DNA of 64,000 nt from Salininema proteolyticum (GCF_042685645.1 NZ_JBHUNX010000001.1:4340001-4404000); one strand, 5' to 3'; positions 8,977-17,646 are shown, counted from the stretch's first letter. The notes: generated by a model not told the origin, from the letters alone. Translations and numbers: made by a program.

Positions 8977-9372
8977 TCATTTCGGCGGGAGTTCGGAGGT
9001 CACCTCGAACGCCCACTCCAACCAGGAGTCCAGGACGTCGTCATCGAGGACCTCTTCGTCGAGGAGGACCCATCCGTTCTGCTCCTTGCCCCGGAAGACG
9101 AGAGGATTGGCCCCGGGACGCGCGAGCGCTTCGTCCATTCCATCGGGGCCCACTCGGATCATCAGGCCTTCGCTATAGATGTTGGCCAATGCGTGGCCCT
9201 CCCACAGGAAAGTGAGGCCCCCGAACATCTTTTTCGAGGAGACGCCGCGGGGTTCGAGCCGTTCCCCGATCCTCTCCGCCAGCACTTCGTCATATGCGAT
9301 GTCCTCACGATAGCCGCCGGGCCGAGCCCCGGCTGTCTTTCGCCGCCCACGGCTTCGGTGTCCGCTTTCCAT
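8977..9372 (-). CDS. TfoX N-terminal-domain protein
   Basis: The TfoX_N signature is clear: AYDEVLAERIGERLEPRGVSSKKMFGGLTFLWEGHALA, then the strand-rich MIRVGP and GWVLLDEEVLDDD. Actinobacterial stand-alone TfoX_N proteins are about 110 residues, and the true start is probably near IAYDE, where no ATG or GTG is available (the codon is ATC); I keep the longer frame from 9372. These proteins are widespread but of uncertain function; competence is not implied. Its stop overlaps (ATGA) the start of a small Cys-rich ORF now split by the IS. Confidence 0.75.
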   Translation of the reverse strand: MESGHRSRGRRKTAGARPGGYREDIAYDEVLAERIGERLEPRGVSSKKMFGGLTFLWEGHALANIYSEGLMIRVGPDGMDEALARPGANPLVFRGKEQNGWVLLDEEVLDDDVLDSWLEWAFEVTSELPPK

Positions 9373-9546
9373 TCACCGAGGGGCGCTAGCGGCAGAGGTG
9401 CGACGCGGGCCGGCGACGGCGCCGACACATGCCGAGTCCCACCGGCGATCCACGCGCTGAAGCGGCCTCGCAGCGACCCGCGCCGGCCGGCAGTGGTCGG
9501 CCGGACATGGACCGATGCCGGGGAACCCGCGAGAAGGTTTGCAGCA

Positions 9547-9580
9547 CAAAGAAAGCCGACCTCCGATGGAGGTCGGCTTC
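9547..9580 (-). terminator. Terminator of tRNA-Ala
   Basis: A 12-bp perfect stem AAGCCGACCTCC / GGAGGTCGGCTT with a 3-base loop, followed on the minus strand by a TTTCTTT tract, 7 bases after the tRNA 3' end. Confidence 0.9.
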
Positions 9581-9586
9581 CAGCCG

Positions 9587-9659
9587 TGGAGCCTAGGGGA
9601 ATCGAACCCCTAACCTCTGCCTTGCAAAAGCAGCGCTCTGCCAATTGAGCTAAGGCCCC
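9587..9659 (-). tRNA. tRNA-Ala(TGC)
   Basis: A 73-base cloverleaf: acceptor GGGGCCT / AGGCTCC with one G-U pair, D-arm TTAGCTCAATTGGCAGAGC, anticodon loop with TGC between GCTTT and AAAGC, T-arm GGTTCGATTCC-like (GGGTTCGATTCCCCT). No CCA is encoded. Together with tRNA-Ile 1.7 kb away it forms the Ile/Ala pair usual near gyrA in actinomycetes. Confidence 0.97.
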
Positions 9660-9798
9660 TGGAATGCGATGTGCAAGCCTTCCGACCTGCGCGGTTGAGT
9701 TTGCGCACCGCAAGCGTAACTCACTTCGACCAGTATCTCCGCAGGGATTTGAAGCGGAGAGCCCGGCAACGCGAAAGTGAGTTGCACAACTGAAGTCC

Positions 9799-9930
9799 TC
9801 AGCGGATCTCTTCGGCGGAGGTGGTGGCCTCGTGCCAGAGGGTGCGCTCGTCGTTCATCGCCTTGACCTTCTTCGCCACCACGACGGCGACCGTCGCAGC
9901 GCCCGCGACGACCAGCAGTTTCTTCCACAT
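9799..9930 (-). CDS. DLW-39-like micro-protein (43 residues)
   Basis: MWKKLLVVAGAATVAVVVAK followed by a charged tail with TLWHEAT and ending SAEEIR. It has one membrane helix and a short cytoplasmic tail with the D/T-L-W motif typical of the actinobacterial DLW-39 family, a conserved but uncharacterised tiny protein normally found next to this tRNA-Ala downstream of gyrA. Location, length and motif all agree. A GAGGAG ribosome-binding site lies 11 bases upstream of the ATG. Confidence 0.85.
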   Translation of the reverse strand: MWKKLLVVAGAATVAVVVAKKVKAMNDERTLWHEATTSAEEIR

Positions 9931-10170
9931 AGCTATAAGTCTCCTCTTGAGAACGCGGTACGGCGATGAGGTCGCACGGGGGCGTCGGCTGCCGCCTGGA
10001 CGGCCGCCTCCCGGCGCTTCATCGCACCTTTACACAAGCATAACGAATCGGTGTCGCCACCAAGCGGTACGCCCGCCCGGGGGCATCCAGTTCACTGTAA
10101 CGCCCGCCTCACTCGCGTTCCACCTGGAGGGTGACCCCTATTCTGGCCGCACGAGACGAAAGGAGCCTTC

Positions 10171-10695
10171 ATGAACCAGCCCTCCCTCCCCTCCAGGCGG
10201 ACGGCCCGAGTCGTCATCGCCGACGAAGGCGGCGACCTCTTCCTCTTCCGCGGCCCCGGTCTGATCGACCAAGGGCGGCACTACTTCTTCGCCGTGGGAG
10301 GGGGAGTCGACGCCGACGAGACCACGATCGAGGCGGCCCTGCGAGAACTGCGGGAAGAGACCGGACAGACCGTGGAACCCGGCCGTCTCGGCGGCCCCAT
10401 CGCCCGCACCGCCGGCGTCTGGACGACGCACGACGGCGTCGACTTCCATTCCGACGACACGTTCTTCTTCCTGCGGACCGCCCGCTTCGCACCGGACCTG
10501 TCGGGAATGGAGGAGGAAGAGCGCCTGGAGATCGCCGAGGGGCGCTGGTCGAGCCTCGCCGACCTGCGGGAGTCCGAGTACCCGCTGTTCCCTCGCGGCC
10601 TGCTGCCGGTGGTCGAGGACGCCCTCGACGGAACGTTCCCGCCCCGCCCGGTCGAACTGGAATCGCCCTCGACTGTCGGGCCGTTCGATGAATGA
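10171..10695 (+). CDS. Nudix hydrolase
   Basis: A 174-residue Nudix-fold pyrophosphohydrolase. The Nudix box GX5EX7REUXEEXGU is complete in GGVDADETTIEAALRELREETG (about residues 44-66), giving the metal-binding Glu residues. RRTARVVIADEGGDLFLFR supplies the first strands. Substrate cannot be told from sequence; such proteins clean up or activate nucleoside diphosphate derivatives in the cytoplasm. The start at ATG 10171 has AAAGGAG at good spacing. It is a single-gene unit convergent with the next gene. Confidence 0.92.
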   Translation: MNQPSLPSRRTARVVIADEGGDLFLFRGPGLIDQGRHYFFAVGGGVDADETTIEAALRELREETGQTVEPGRLGGPIARTAGVWTTHDGVDFHSDDTFFFLRTARFAPDLSGMEEEERLEIAEGRWSSLADLRESEYPLFPRGLLPVVEDALDGTFPPRPVELESPSTVGPFDE

Positions 10696-10761
10696 ACAGG
10701 GCATTCGACGGGCCTCGTGCCGCGGCCGCACCCTCGGCACGGCCGGACTAGGCATTGACGG

Positions 10762-11052
10762 CTAGTCGAACACCTCGGCGGCGGGCGCGGGGCGCACCTG
10801 CCGCTCCTGGCACCGACCGCACAACTCCAGTCCGCGCATCTCCGCGTCGGACAGCGGCAGCCGCTGCGGAAAGCGCGCCCCGGGCCTCACGCCGACGACC
10901 TCTTCGCGCCCGTGCCCGAGCCACTCGCAGGACGGGTCGAAGTGGTAGGCGGCGCCGCCCTGGGTGTAGTAGACGATCCGCATCGTGTCCTCGCCGCAGC
11001 GGCAGTCAGATCCGAGCTGAAGCCCGCAGTGGACGCATTCGGAGAATCCCAT
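10762..11052 (-). CDS. Small zinc-ribbon-like protein
   Basis: A 96-residue protein with two paired-cysteine regions: CVHCG...CRC at the N-terminus and CGRC near the C-terminus, with an intervening HFDPSCEWLGHG. It probably binds one or two zinc ions. The start at 11052 (MGFSECVHCG) follows GGAGGGAG by suitable spacing; a frame-extending ATG 21 bases upstream has none. I do not recognise the family. An ATCTGT...ACAGAT inverted repeat lies 23-44 bases upstream of its start and could be an operator. Confidence 0.7.
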   Translation of the reverse strand: MGFSECVHCGLQLGSDCRCGEDTMRIVYYTQGGAAYHFDPSCEWLGHGREEVVGVRPGARFPQRLPLSDAEMRGLELCGRCQERQVRPAPAAEVFD

Positions 11053-11329
11053 GCCTCTCCCTCCAGAAGTCAAGATCTGTATCTTACATCACAGATAATC
11101 CTCTGAGGTTTGGGCTATTTATGACCTGTTTGCGATTGCTCGACTACATAGAGCGATGACTCACGGGAATGGGCTCGCTGCGCTGGAAAAACATTGGAAC
11201 CGGAGCACCCGCGCCCGCCTTCCGGCGGGGAGGGGGAGGCCGGGGAAGGGGTGGACGGCCGCGGCCCGGCGGAGCCATTACACCCGATAGCGTGCCCCGG
11301 GGAGCCCCGGCCCGCTCCGGCAGGGAACG
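11053..11329. other. Intergenic region with candidate operator ATCTGT-N10-ACAGAT
   Basis: The AT-rich stretch 11070-11150 is the presumed promoter region of the zinc-ribbon gene and contains the inverted repeat ATCTGT (11075-11080) / ACAGAT (11091-11096). The remainder, 11160-11329, is GC-rich and holds nothing I can recognise. Confidence 0.4.
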
Positions 11330-11357
11330 AAAAAGGCCCCAGCCAATGGCTGGGACC
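11330..11357 (-). terminator. Terminator of tRNA-Ile
   Basis: A 10-bp stem, GGCCCCAGCC / GGCTGGGACC with one mismatch, followed on the minus strand by five T, 12 bases past the tRNA end. Confidence 0.85.
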
Positions 11358-11369
11358 TCTTCTTCCGGG

Positions 11370-11443
11370 TGGGTGTACCAGGACTCGAACCTGGGACCTC
11401 AGAGTTATCAGCTCTGCGCTCTAACCACCTGAGCTATACACCC
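11370..11443 (-). tRNA. tRNA-Ile(GAT)
   Basis: A 74-base cloverleaf: acceptor GGGTGTA / TACACCC, D-arm TAGCTCAGGTGGTTAGAGC, anticodon GAT in CTGATAA, T-arm CCAGGTTCGAGTCCTGG, discriminator A, no encoded CCA. It follows the gyrA/DUF3566 unit, the usual actinobacterial position. Confidence 0.97.
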
Positions 11444-11580
11444 GGGATTTCGCCGTCGGTCGCGGCAACAGAGAAAAGATTACCTTATCCGAATCCCCGG
11501 CCGCCACGGGGTATCGGCTATAAGGGACCGCCGTCACGATGTGAGCCGCGCACGCGGAAGGCGCGCCCAGGGAGAAGGAC

Positions 11581-11611
11581 GAGGGGCCCGGGAATCGCTC
11601 CCGGGCCCCTC
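11581..11611 (-). terminator. Terminator of the gyrB-gyrA-DUF3566 unit
   Basis: A 13-bp perfect stem GAGGGGCCCGGGA / TCCCGGGCCCCTC with a 5-base loop, 22 bases after the DUF3566 stop. The T content downstream is low, as is common in high-GC actinomycetes. Confidence 0.8.
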
Positions 11612-11632
11612 GTAACGCTTCGTTCGAGCGGA

Positions 11633-12316
11633 CTAGTCCCGCTCGGCCAAGGTCACTTCGATGCCTCCGACCAGATCGGAGCAGACGTTGTAGATGAACG
11701 CCCCCAACGTGGCCAGTGCGGTGAAGAGCACCATGTTGACCACGCCCAGGATCGCCGCCAGGCCGATGACGCCCTTGGCCGTGACCCGGAAGGCCGCGCT
11801 CCCGTCGTCGGAACCGCTGGCCATGAACGTCGAGATCATCTCGTTGACCGTGGAGAAGACGCCCATGGCGTCCAACGTGATGTACAGGACCGTGGTCGCC
11901 ACGACGATGACGACGAAGATCACGATGGACAGCGCGAAGGAGAACTTCATGACCGACCACGGGTCGATCCTCTTCAGGCGGAGCCGCGCCCGGCGCGGCC
12001 CCCGACCCGTGGCCTGCGAAACCGCCGCCCGTGCCGCCCGCACCGCGTCGGCCACGCGGACCGAGGAGGTGGGGGGAGCGACCATGGACTCGTCCTCGGC
12101 CGACTCCGCCGTCGTGGGCGGAGGCGTCATGCCGACCGGTCGGCGGATGGTCATGGTGGCGTCGTCCGGAACGGGCTTGGCCTGCACCTTCTGCGCAGGC
12201 GGGGCGCCATCGGCACCCTCGGCCTGGTCGTCGCTCACCTTGATGTCCTTCGTCTGGTCGTCGGCCTCGCCGGCCTTGGCGCGCTCGGCGTCGGCGGTGG
12301 CTTTCGCGTCCGTCAT
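11633..12316 (-). CDS. DUF3566 membrane protein encoded downstream of gyrA
   Basis: A 227-residue protein with a roughly 120-residue acidic, disordered N-terminus, then the conserved core RLKRIDPWSVMKFSFALSI, a first membrane helix, an extracytoplasmic segment (DAMGVFSTVNEMI) and a second helix (VIGLAAILGVVNMVLFTALATLGAFIYN). This is the DUF3566 layout found behind gyrA in most actinobacteria (Rv0007 type in mycobacteria). Its ATG directly abuts the gyrA stop codon, so it is co-transcribed and translationally coupled with gyrA. Function is unknown; a link to the cell envelope is suspected. Confidence 0.9.
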   Translation of the reverse strand: MTDAKATADAERAKAGEADDQTKDIKVSDDQAEGADGAPPAQKVQAKPVPDDATMTIRRPVGMTPPPTTAESAEDESMVAPPTSSVRVADAVRAARAAVSQATGRGPRRARLRLKRIDPWSVMKFSFALSIVIFVVIVVATTVLYITLDAMGVFSTVNEMISTFMASGSDDGSAAFRVTAKGVIGLAAILGVVNMVLFTALATLGAFIYNVCSDLVGGIEVTLAERD

Positions 12317-14818
12317 CTACAGTTCTTCTTCCTGCCCGTCGTCCGGTTCCTCAGCGCTCTTGGTGACCGCCAACAGCGACACCTCGTCGGGAAGATCGAT
12401 GAGTTTGACCCCCATCGTATTACGGTCGGTAGTCTGGCGCACGGGTTCCACGGGGGTTCTGATGACCCCGCCGCCCGAGGTGATGGCGAACAGCTCGTCC
12501 TCCATCGTCACCGCCAGAGCGCCCACGAGGTCGCCCCGCTTCTCAGTAATCTTAGCGGTCAGCACACCCTTACCGCCGCGACCCTGGACAGGATAGGACT
12601 CAACGGGAGTGCGCTTGGCGTAGCCCCTGGACGTGGCCACCAGGATGTCCACATTGTCGCGGACGACCATCATGGTCAGCAGCTCGTCGTCGCCGACGAA
12701 GCGCATGCCGATGACGCCGGAGGTGGCGCGGCCCATCGGGCGCAGCGACTCGTCGGAGGCGGTGAACCGGATCGACTGGGCCTTGCGGCTGACCAGCAGC
12801 AGGTCGTCCTGCGGCTCGATGAGCTGGGCGGCGACGAGCTCGTCGCCGTCGCGCAGGTTGACCGCGACGATGCCGCCGGAGCGGGCGGAGTCGAAGTCGG
12901 TCAGGCGCGACTTCTTGATCAGCCCGTTCTTCGTGGCCAGGACCAGGTACGGCGCCTCGTCGTAGCCGCGGATGTGGATCGTCTGGGCGATCTGTTCGTC
13001 CGGCTGGAAGGCCAAGATGTTCGCCACGTGCTGGCCGCGCGCGGTGCGGCTGGCCTCGGGCAGCTCGTAGGCCTTGGCCCGGTAGACCCGCCCCTTGTTC
13101 GTGAAGAACAGCAGCCAGTCGTGCGTGGTGCACACGAAGAAGTGGCTGACGATGTCGTCCTGCTTGAGCTGGGCGCCCTGCACTCCCTTGCCGCCGCGCT
13201 TCTGCGAGCGGAAGGAGTCCACCTTGGTCCGCTTGACGTAGCCGCCGCGGGTGATGGAGACCACGACGTCCTCGCGGGCGATGAGGTCCTCCATGGACAC
13301 CTCGCCGGAGTCGGGGACGATGTGGGTGCGGCGCTCGTCGCCCCAGCGGTCGACGACGGCCTTGAGCTCGTCGCGCACGATGGAGCGCTGGCGCTCGGGC
13401 CGGGCGAGGATGTCCTCGAGGTCGGCGATCTTGACCTCGATGTCGCCCAGTTCGTCGAGGATCTTCTGGCGCTCCAGGGCGGCCAGGCGGCGCAGCTGCA
13501 TGTCGAGGATCGCGGTCGCCTGGATCTCGTCGACGTCCAGCAGGTTCATCAGGCCGGTCTTGGACTCCTCGGCCGAGGGCGAGCGGCGGATCAGGTTGAT
13601 CGTCTCGTCCAGCATGTCCAGCGCCTTGGAGAGTCCGCGCAGGATGTGGGCGCGCTCCTCGGCCTTGCGCAGGCGGTAGCGGGTGCGCCGCTGGATGACC
13701 TCGATCTGGTGCGCCACGTAGTAGCGGACCATCTGGGCCAGGTTGAGCGTGCGCGGAACGCCGTCGACCAGCGAGAGCATGTTCGCGCCGAAGGTGTCCT
13801 GGAGCTGGGTCTGCTTGTAGAGGTTGTTGAGCACGACCTTCGGGACCGAGTCGCGCTTGAGCACGATGACCAGTCGCATGCCGGTGCGGCCCGAGGACTC
13901 GTCGCGGATGTCGGCGACGCCCTCGATCTTGCCCTCCTTGACCAGCTGCGCGACGCGCTCGGCCAGGTTGTCCGGGTTGACCTGGTAGGGCAGCTCGGTG
14001 ACGACCAGCTGGGCGCGGCCCTTGGGGTCCTCCTCGACCTCCACGACGGCCCGCATCTTGATGGAGCCGCGGCCGGTCCGGTAGGCCTGCTCGATGGCGG
14101 AGCGGCCCAGGATCGTGGCGCCGGTCGGGAAGTCCGGCCCGCTGACGAGCTTGAGGACCTCTTCGAGCGTGGTCTCCTCGTCGACGTCGGGATTGTCGAG
14201 GCACCAGTAGACGGCGTTGGCGACCTCGCGCAGGTTGTGCGGCGGGATCTTGGTAGCCATGCCGACCGCGATGCCTTCGGAGCCGTTGACCAGCAGCTGC
14301 GGGATGCGCGCCGGAAGGATGGCCGGCTCGGTGGTCTTGCCGTCGTAGTTCGGCTGGAAGTCGACGGAGTCCTCGTCGATGTCGCGGAGCATCTCCATCG
14401 ACAGCGGGTCGAGGCGGCACTCGGTGTAGCGGTGCGCGGCGGCCGGGTCGTTGCCCGGGGAGCCGAAGTTGCCCTGCGGGTCGATCAGCGGGTAGCGCAG
14501 CGACCAGTCCTGGGCCATGCGCACGAGCGTGTCGTAGATGGCGCCGTCGCCGTGCGGGTGGAACTGGCCCATGACGTCGCCGATCACGCGCGAGCACTTG
14601 ACGAAGCCGCGGTCCGGACGGTAGCCCGAGTCGTACATCGCGTAGAGGATCTTGCGGTGCACCGGCTTGAGGCCGTCCCGGACGTCCGGGAGGGCGCGGC
14701 CGATGATGACGCTCATGGCGTAGTCGAGGTAGGAGCGCGACATCTCCTCTTCGATGCCGATCGGTTCGATCCGGCCGCCCTCGGCTGTCACGCCGTCGTT
14801 ATTCGTGGTGTCTGGCAC
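12317..14818 (-). CDS. gyrA: DNA gyrase subunit A
   Basis: The 833-residue breakage-reunion subunit of gyrase. The winged-helix/tower core contains the catalytic tyrosine (Y131 in HRYTECRL), and the C-terminal beta-pinwheel carries the GyrA box QKRGGKGV. Sequence departs from the usual pattern at three active-site positions: HPHGDGAIYD has Gly92 where quinolone-binding Ser/Ala is normal, IDPQGNFGS replaces the near-invariant DGQGNFGS, and HRYTE replaces MRYTE. Everything else is typical. gyrB lies 63 bases upstream in the same orientation; the DUF3566 gene abuts it downstream. Confidence 0.97.
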   Translation of the reverse strand: MPDTTNNDGVTAEGGRIEPIGIEEEMSRSYLDYAMSVIIGRALPDVRDGLKPVHRKILYAMYDSGYRPDRGFVKCSRVIGDVMGQFHPHGDGAIYDTLVRMAQDWSLRYPLIDPQGNFGSPGNDPAAAHRYTECRLDPLSMEMLRDIDEDSVDFQPNYDGKTTEPAILPARIPQLLVNGSEGIAVGMATKIPPHNLREVANAVYWCLDNPDVDEETTLEEVLKLVSGPDFPTGATILGRSAIEQAYRTGRGSIKMRAVVEVEEDPKGRAQLVVTELPYQVNPDNLAERVAQLVKEGKIEGVADIRDESSGRTGMRLVIVLKRDSVPKVVLNNLYKQTQLQDTFGANMLSLVDGVPRTLNLAQMVRYYVAHQIEVIQRRTRYRLRKAEERAHILRGLSKALDMLDETINLIRRSPSAEESKTGLMNLLDVDEIQATAILDMQLRRLAALERQKILDELGDIEVKIADLEDILARPERQRSIVRDELKAVVDRWGDERRTHIVPDSGEVSMEDLIAREDVVVSITRGGYVKRTKVDSFRSQKRGGKGVQGAQLKQDDIVSHFFVCTTHDWLLFFTNKGRVYRAKAYELPEASRTARGQHVANILAFQPDEQIAQTIHIRGYDEAPYLVLATKNGLIKKSRLTDFDSARSGGIVAVNLRDGDELVAAQLIEPQDDLLLVSRKAQSIRFTASDESLRPMGRATSGVIGMRFVGDDELLTMMVVRDNVDILVATSRGYAKRTPVESYPVQGRGGKGVLTAKITEKRGDLVGALAVTMEDELFAITSGGGVIRTPVEPVRQTTDRNTMGVKLIDLPDEVSLLAVTKSAEEPDDGQEEEL

Positions 14819-14881
14819 TGTAGTCGTCCTTGAAAGTTCTCGTGGTCTTCTGCCCTGGGTGGATTAGATGTCGAGGATCGA

Positions 14882-16840
14882 TCAAATGTCCAGGAACCGG
14901 ACGTCCTTGGCGTTCTGCTGGATGAACCCGCGGCGGCTCTCGACGTCTTCGCCCATGAGGACGCTGAACAGCTCGTCGGCGGTGGCCGCGTCGTCGAGCT
15001 CCACCTGGAGGAGCTTGCGGCGGGACGGGTCCATGGTGGTCTCCCACAGCTCGTGGTAGTTCATCTCGCCGAGACCCTTGTAGCGCTGGACGCCGTCGGA
15101 CTTGCGCGGGTCGGCCTTGCCCTCGGCCACGCCGGCCTCGACGATGCGGTCGCGCTCGTCGTCGGAGTAGGCGTAGGAGACGACGTCGCCCTTCTTGTTC
15201 CACTTGATCTTGTACAGCGGCGGCTGGCTCATGTAGACGCATCCGTTCTCGATGAGCGGGCGCATGAAGCGGAACAGGAGCGTCAGCAGCAGCGTGTTGA
15301 TGTGGTGGCCGTCGACGTCGGCGTCCGACATGAGGATGATCTTGTGGTAGCGCAGCCGCTCCAGGTCGAACTCGTCCTGGATGCCGGTGCCCAGGGCCGT
15401 GATGATGGCCTGGACCTCGTTGTTCTTGAGGATCTTGTCCAGCCGGGCCTTCTCCACGTTGAGGATCTTGCCGCGGATCGGCATGATGGCCTGGGTGCGC
15501 GGGTTGCGGCCCTGCTTGGCCGAGCCGCCCGCGGAGTCTCCCTCGACGACGAACATCTCGCACTCGGCGGGGTTGGTCGACTGGCAGTCGGCCAGCTTGC
15601 CGGGCATGGAGCTGGACTCCAGGAAGCTCTTGCGCCGGGCCAGCTTGCGGGCCTGCTGCGCGGCCTTGCGGGCCTGCGCGGCCGCGGCCGACTTCTGGAC
15701 GATGACCTTGGCTTCCTTCGGGTGGCGGTCGAGCCAGTCGGGCAGCCACTCGTTGCAGACCTTCTGGACGAACGAGCGCGCCTCGGTGTTGCCGAGCTTG
15801 GCCTTGGTCTGGCCCTCGAACTGCGGCTCGCGCAGCTTGACCGAGATGATGGCGGCCAGGCCCTCGCGGATGTCCTCGCCCGAGAGGCGCTCCTTGTCGG
15901 TCTTGATGAACTTCTTGTCCAGCCCGTACTTGTTGATCGCGCTGGTCAGTGCGGTGCGGAAGCCCTCCTCGTGGGTGCCGCCCTCCTTGGTGTTGATCAT
16001 GTTGGCGAAGGAGTAGACCGACTCGCCGTAGGACTCGTTCCACTGCATCGCGATCTCGACGCTGATGCCGTCCTCCTCGGCCTGGAAGGCGACGACGTTC
16101 TCGTGGATCGGGTTCTTGGTGGCGTTGAGGTGCCGGACGAAGTCCGCGATGCCCTCTTCGTAGTGGAAGCGGACCTCGCGCGGCTCGCCCTCCTCGTCGA
16201 GGTGGTCCGGGCGCTCGTCCCGCAGGGTGATTCCGATGCCCCCGTTGAGGAACGCGGACTCCTGGAGGCGCCGGTAGATCGTGGGGTACTCGAACTCGGT
16301 GGTCTCGAAGATGTCGCCGTCGGGCCAGAAGCTCACGATGGAGCCGGTGCGGTCGCTGGCCTCGCCCTTCTCGAGCGGTCCGGGGACGGCGTGCTTGTAG
16401 AACTGGCGCCAGACGTGGCCGTCGCGGTGGATCTCCACGCTCATCTGCGTGGAGAGGGCGTTGACCACGGAGACGCCGACGCCGTGGAGGCCGCCGGAGA
16501 CGGCGTAGGTCTGGGAGTCGAACTTTCCGCCGGCGTGGAGGACGGTCAGCGCGACCTCGACGCCCGGTTTCTTCAGCTTCGGGTGGGGGTCGACGGGGAA
16601 GCCGCGGCCGTTGTCGACGACGGTCACTCCGCCGTCCTCGAGGAGGATCACCTCGATCTCTGTTCCGTATCCGGCCAGCGCCTCGTCGATCGCGTTGTCG
16701 AAGACCTCGGTGATGAGGTGGTGGAGTCCCTTCGTACCGGTGGACCCGATGTACATGCCGGGCCGTTTGCGGACGGCCTCCAGCCCTTCGAGTACGGTCA
16801 GAGAGCCTGAGCTGTAGCCTTCTTCGTTGTTAGCCGCCAC
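14882..16840 (-). CDS. gyrB: DNA gyrase subunit B
   Basis: The 652-residue ATPase and Toprim subunit of gyrase. The GHKL ATPase motifs are present (EVFDNAIDEALAG, VDNGRGFPVD, GGLHGVGVSVVNALS), then the transducer, then the Toprim motifs EGDSAGGSAKQGR and MSDADVDGHH. The QRDR segment RGKILNVEKA is ordinary. I take the GTG at 16840 as start because AAGGAG ends 6 bases before it; the TTG at 16846 touches the Shine-Dalgarno sequence and cannot use it. The upstream region to dciA holds the promoter. First gene of the gyrB-gyrA-DUF3566 unit. Confidence 0.96.
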   Translation of the reverse strand: MAANNEEGYSSGSLTVLEGLEAVRKRPGMYIGSTGTKGLHHLITEVFDNAIDEALAGYGTEIEVILLEDGGVTVVDNGRGFPVDPHPKLKKPGVEVALTVLHAGGKFDSQTYAVSGGLHGVGVSVVNALSTQMSVEIHRDGHVWRQFYKHAVPGPLEKGEASDRTGSIVSFWPDGDIFETTEFEYPTIYRRLQESAFLNGGIGITLRDERPDHLDEEGEPREVRFHYEEGIADFVRHLNATKNPIHENVVAFQAEEDGISVEIAMQWNESYGESVYSFANMINTKEGGTHEEGFRTALTSAINKYGLDKKFIKTDKERLSGEDIREGLAAIISVKLREPQFEGQTKAKLGNTEARSFVQKVCNEWLPDWLDRHPKEAKVIVQKSAAAAQARKAAQQARKLARRKSFLESSSMPGKLADCQSTNPAECEMFVVEGDSAGGSAKQGRNPRTQAIMPIRGKILNVEKARLDKILKNNEVQAIITALGTGIQDEFDLERLRYHKIILMSDADVDGHHINTLLLTLLFRFMRPLIENGCVYMSQPPLYKIKWNKKGDVVSYAYSDDERDRIVEAGVAEGKADPRKSDGVQRYKGLGEMNYHELWETTMDPSRRKLLQVELDDAATADELFSVLMGEDVESRRGFIQQNAKDVRFLDI

Positions 16841-17235
16841 CGGCAACTCCTTCTGTTGTCGTGCAACCGGCCCTGTAGTCTTGACGGGTGACCGGCAGAG
16901 CCGAAAGATCGGAAGACTCGGCGCACCCGCGCCGCGGGGGTTCCCCCGTCGGGCGCCGCCCCGGTCCCGGGCCTCAGCCTAGACCGTCCGTCTGACACGG
17001 GCCGGGAGCCGTTTTTCTCGGGGTCCGATATTTCAAACATCAATGTCTGCTCAATGATACCCCATGCCATCGAGAATTCCCCATTACAGTATCCCAGTGT
17101 TGCCGTTCACGCATTCGATTCCAGCCACTCATGGTCCCCCACGCGGATAGGGTCTTCTCCGCTCAGATCGCAAACTGTGAGGTTTTGTGTCGTATCCGCG
17201 ATTCCCGCCCCGGCCGGTGACCCGGTCCACAGTGC
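16841..17235. other. gyrB promoter region
   Basis: Nearly 400 bases between dciA and gyrB. An AT-rich core (17020-17120, with ATATTTCAAACATCAATGTC and GATACCCCATGCC) is the likely supercoiling-responsive promoter region. No ORF looks real and I saw no clear terminator for the dciA end. Confidence 0.5.
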
Positions 17236-17646
17236 TCAGCGGTTCCGCACCCGGCGCGGGCCGTAGTTCGGGCGGTGCTGGACCGGCCCCTGGATGTTGA
17301 GCTCGCGGACCACCTTCGAGCCCACCGCCCTCACTATGGATATATACAACTGGCGCGACATCAGGCGCAGTTGCGTCGCCCATGCACTCGATTCAGCGAC
17401 CACCGTCAGGCGGCCGTCCTCCAGCTTCTCGGGGCGGCAGTGGTTGGCTATGTCGGGCCCCACGATCGACTCCCAGCGGCCGAAGACGGTGTGGTCGGCC
17501 ACCTGCTTGCGCCACCCGCGCTGACGCGAGAGGCGGTCCAGGACCGAGGCCAGGGTCTGCGGATCGCGCTCGTCCGGCCCCGGGCCGGACCACTGCTGGT
17601 CGACGCGGCGGCGGGGGCGGCGCCGGCGGTAGGGGCGGTCAGGCAC
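17236..17646 (-). CDS. dciA: DciA/DUF721 family protein, putative replicative helicase operator
   Basis: A 136-residue protein with a basic N-terminus (RPYRRRRPRRRV) and a KH-like DUF721 core: LASVLDRLSRQRGW, VFGRWESIVGPDIANHCRPEKLEDGRLTV, SSAWATQLRLMSRQL. DUF721 proteins were identified as DciA, the ancestral loader or operator of DnaB helicase in bacteria lacking DnaC/DnaI. Its start overlaps the recF stop by 8 bases, so it is coupled to recF, and it lies within 5 kb of oriC, consistent with a role in initiation. Confidence 0.88.
   Translation of the reverse strand: MPDRPYRRRRPRRRVDQQWSGPGPDERDPQTLASVLDRLSRQRGWRKQVADHTVFGRWESIVGPDIANHCRPEKLEDGRLTVVAESSAWATQLRLMSRQLYISIVRAVGSKVVRELNIQGPVQHRPNYGPRRVRNR

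Larger units (their letters stand above)
7923..8980 (-). pseudogene. Tiny Cys-rich ORF split by the IS element
   Basis: Deleting the IS and one copy of the CCG target duplication leaves an unbroken 32-codon frame that starts with an ATGA overlap on the stop codon of the tfoX-like gene (ATG at 8980) and ends at TAG 7923-7925, inside the terminator stem. The peptide has a GCGCGC cysteine cluster in its middle. In the present sequence the first five codons lie right of the IS and the other 27 left of it. Translational coupling and frame continuity support a real gene; its shortness means chance cannot be excluded. Function unknown. Confidence 0.4.

Noticed and set aside
9587..11443. tRNA-Ile and tRNA-Ala as spacer tRNAs of an rRNA operon
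   Set aside because: No 16S or 23S sequence lies in between; the intervening DNA encodes proteins and each tRNA has its own terminator.
11369..14833. A very long open frame antisense to gyrA
   Set aside because: Its composition is Val/Asp/Gly/Arg-rich nonsense typical of the mirror frame of a GC-rich gene; gyrA on the other strand is certain.
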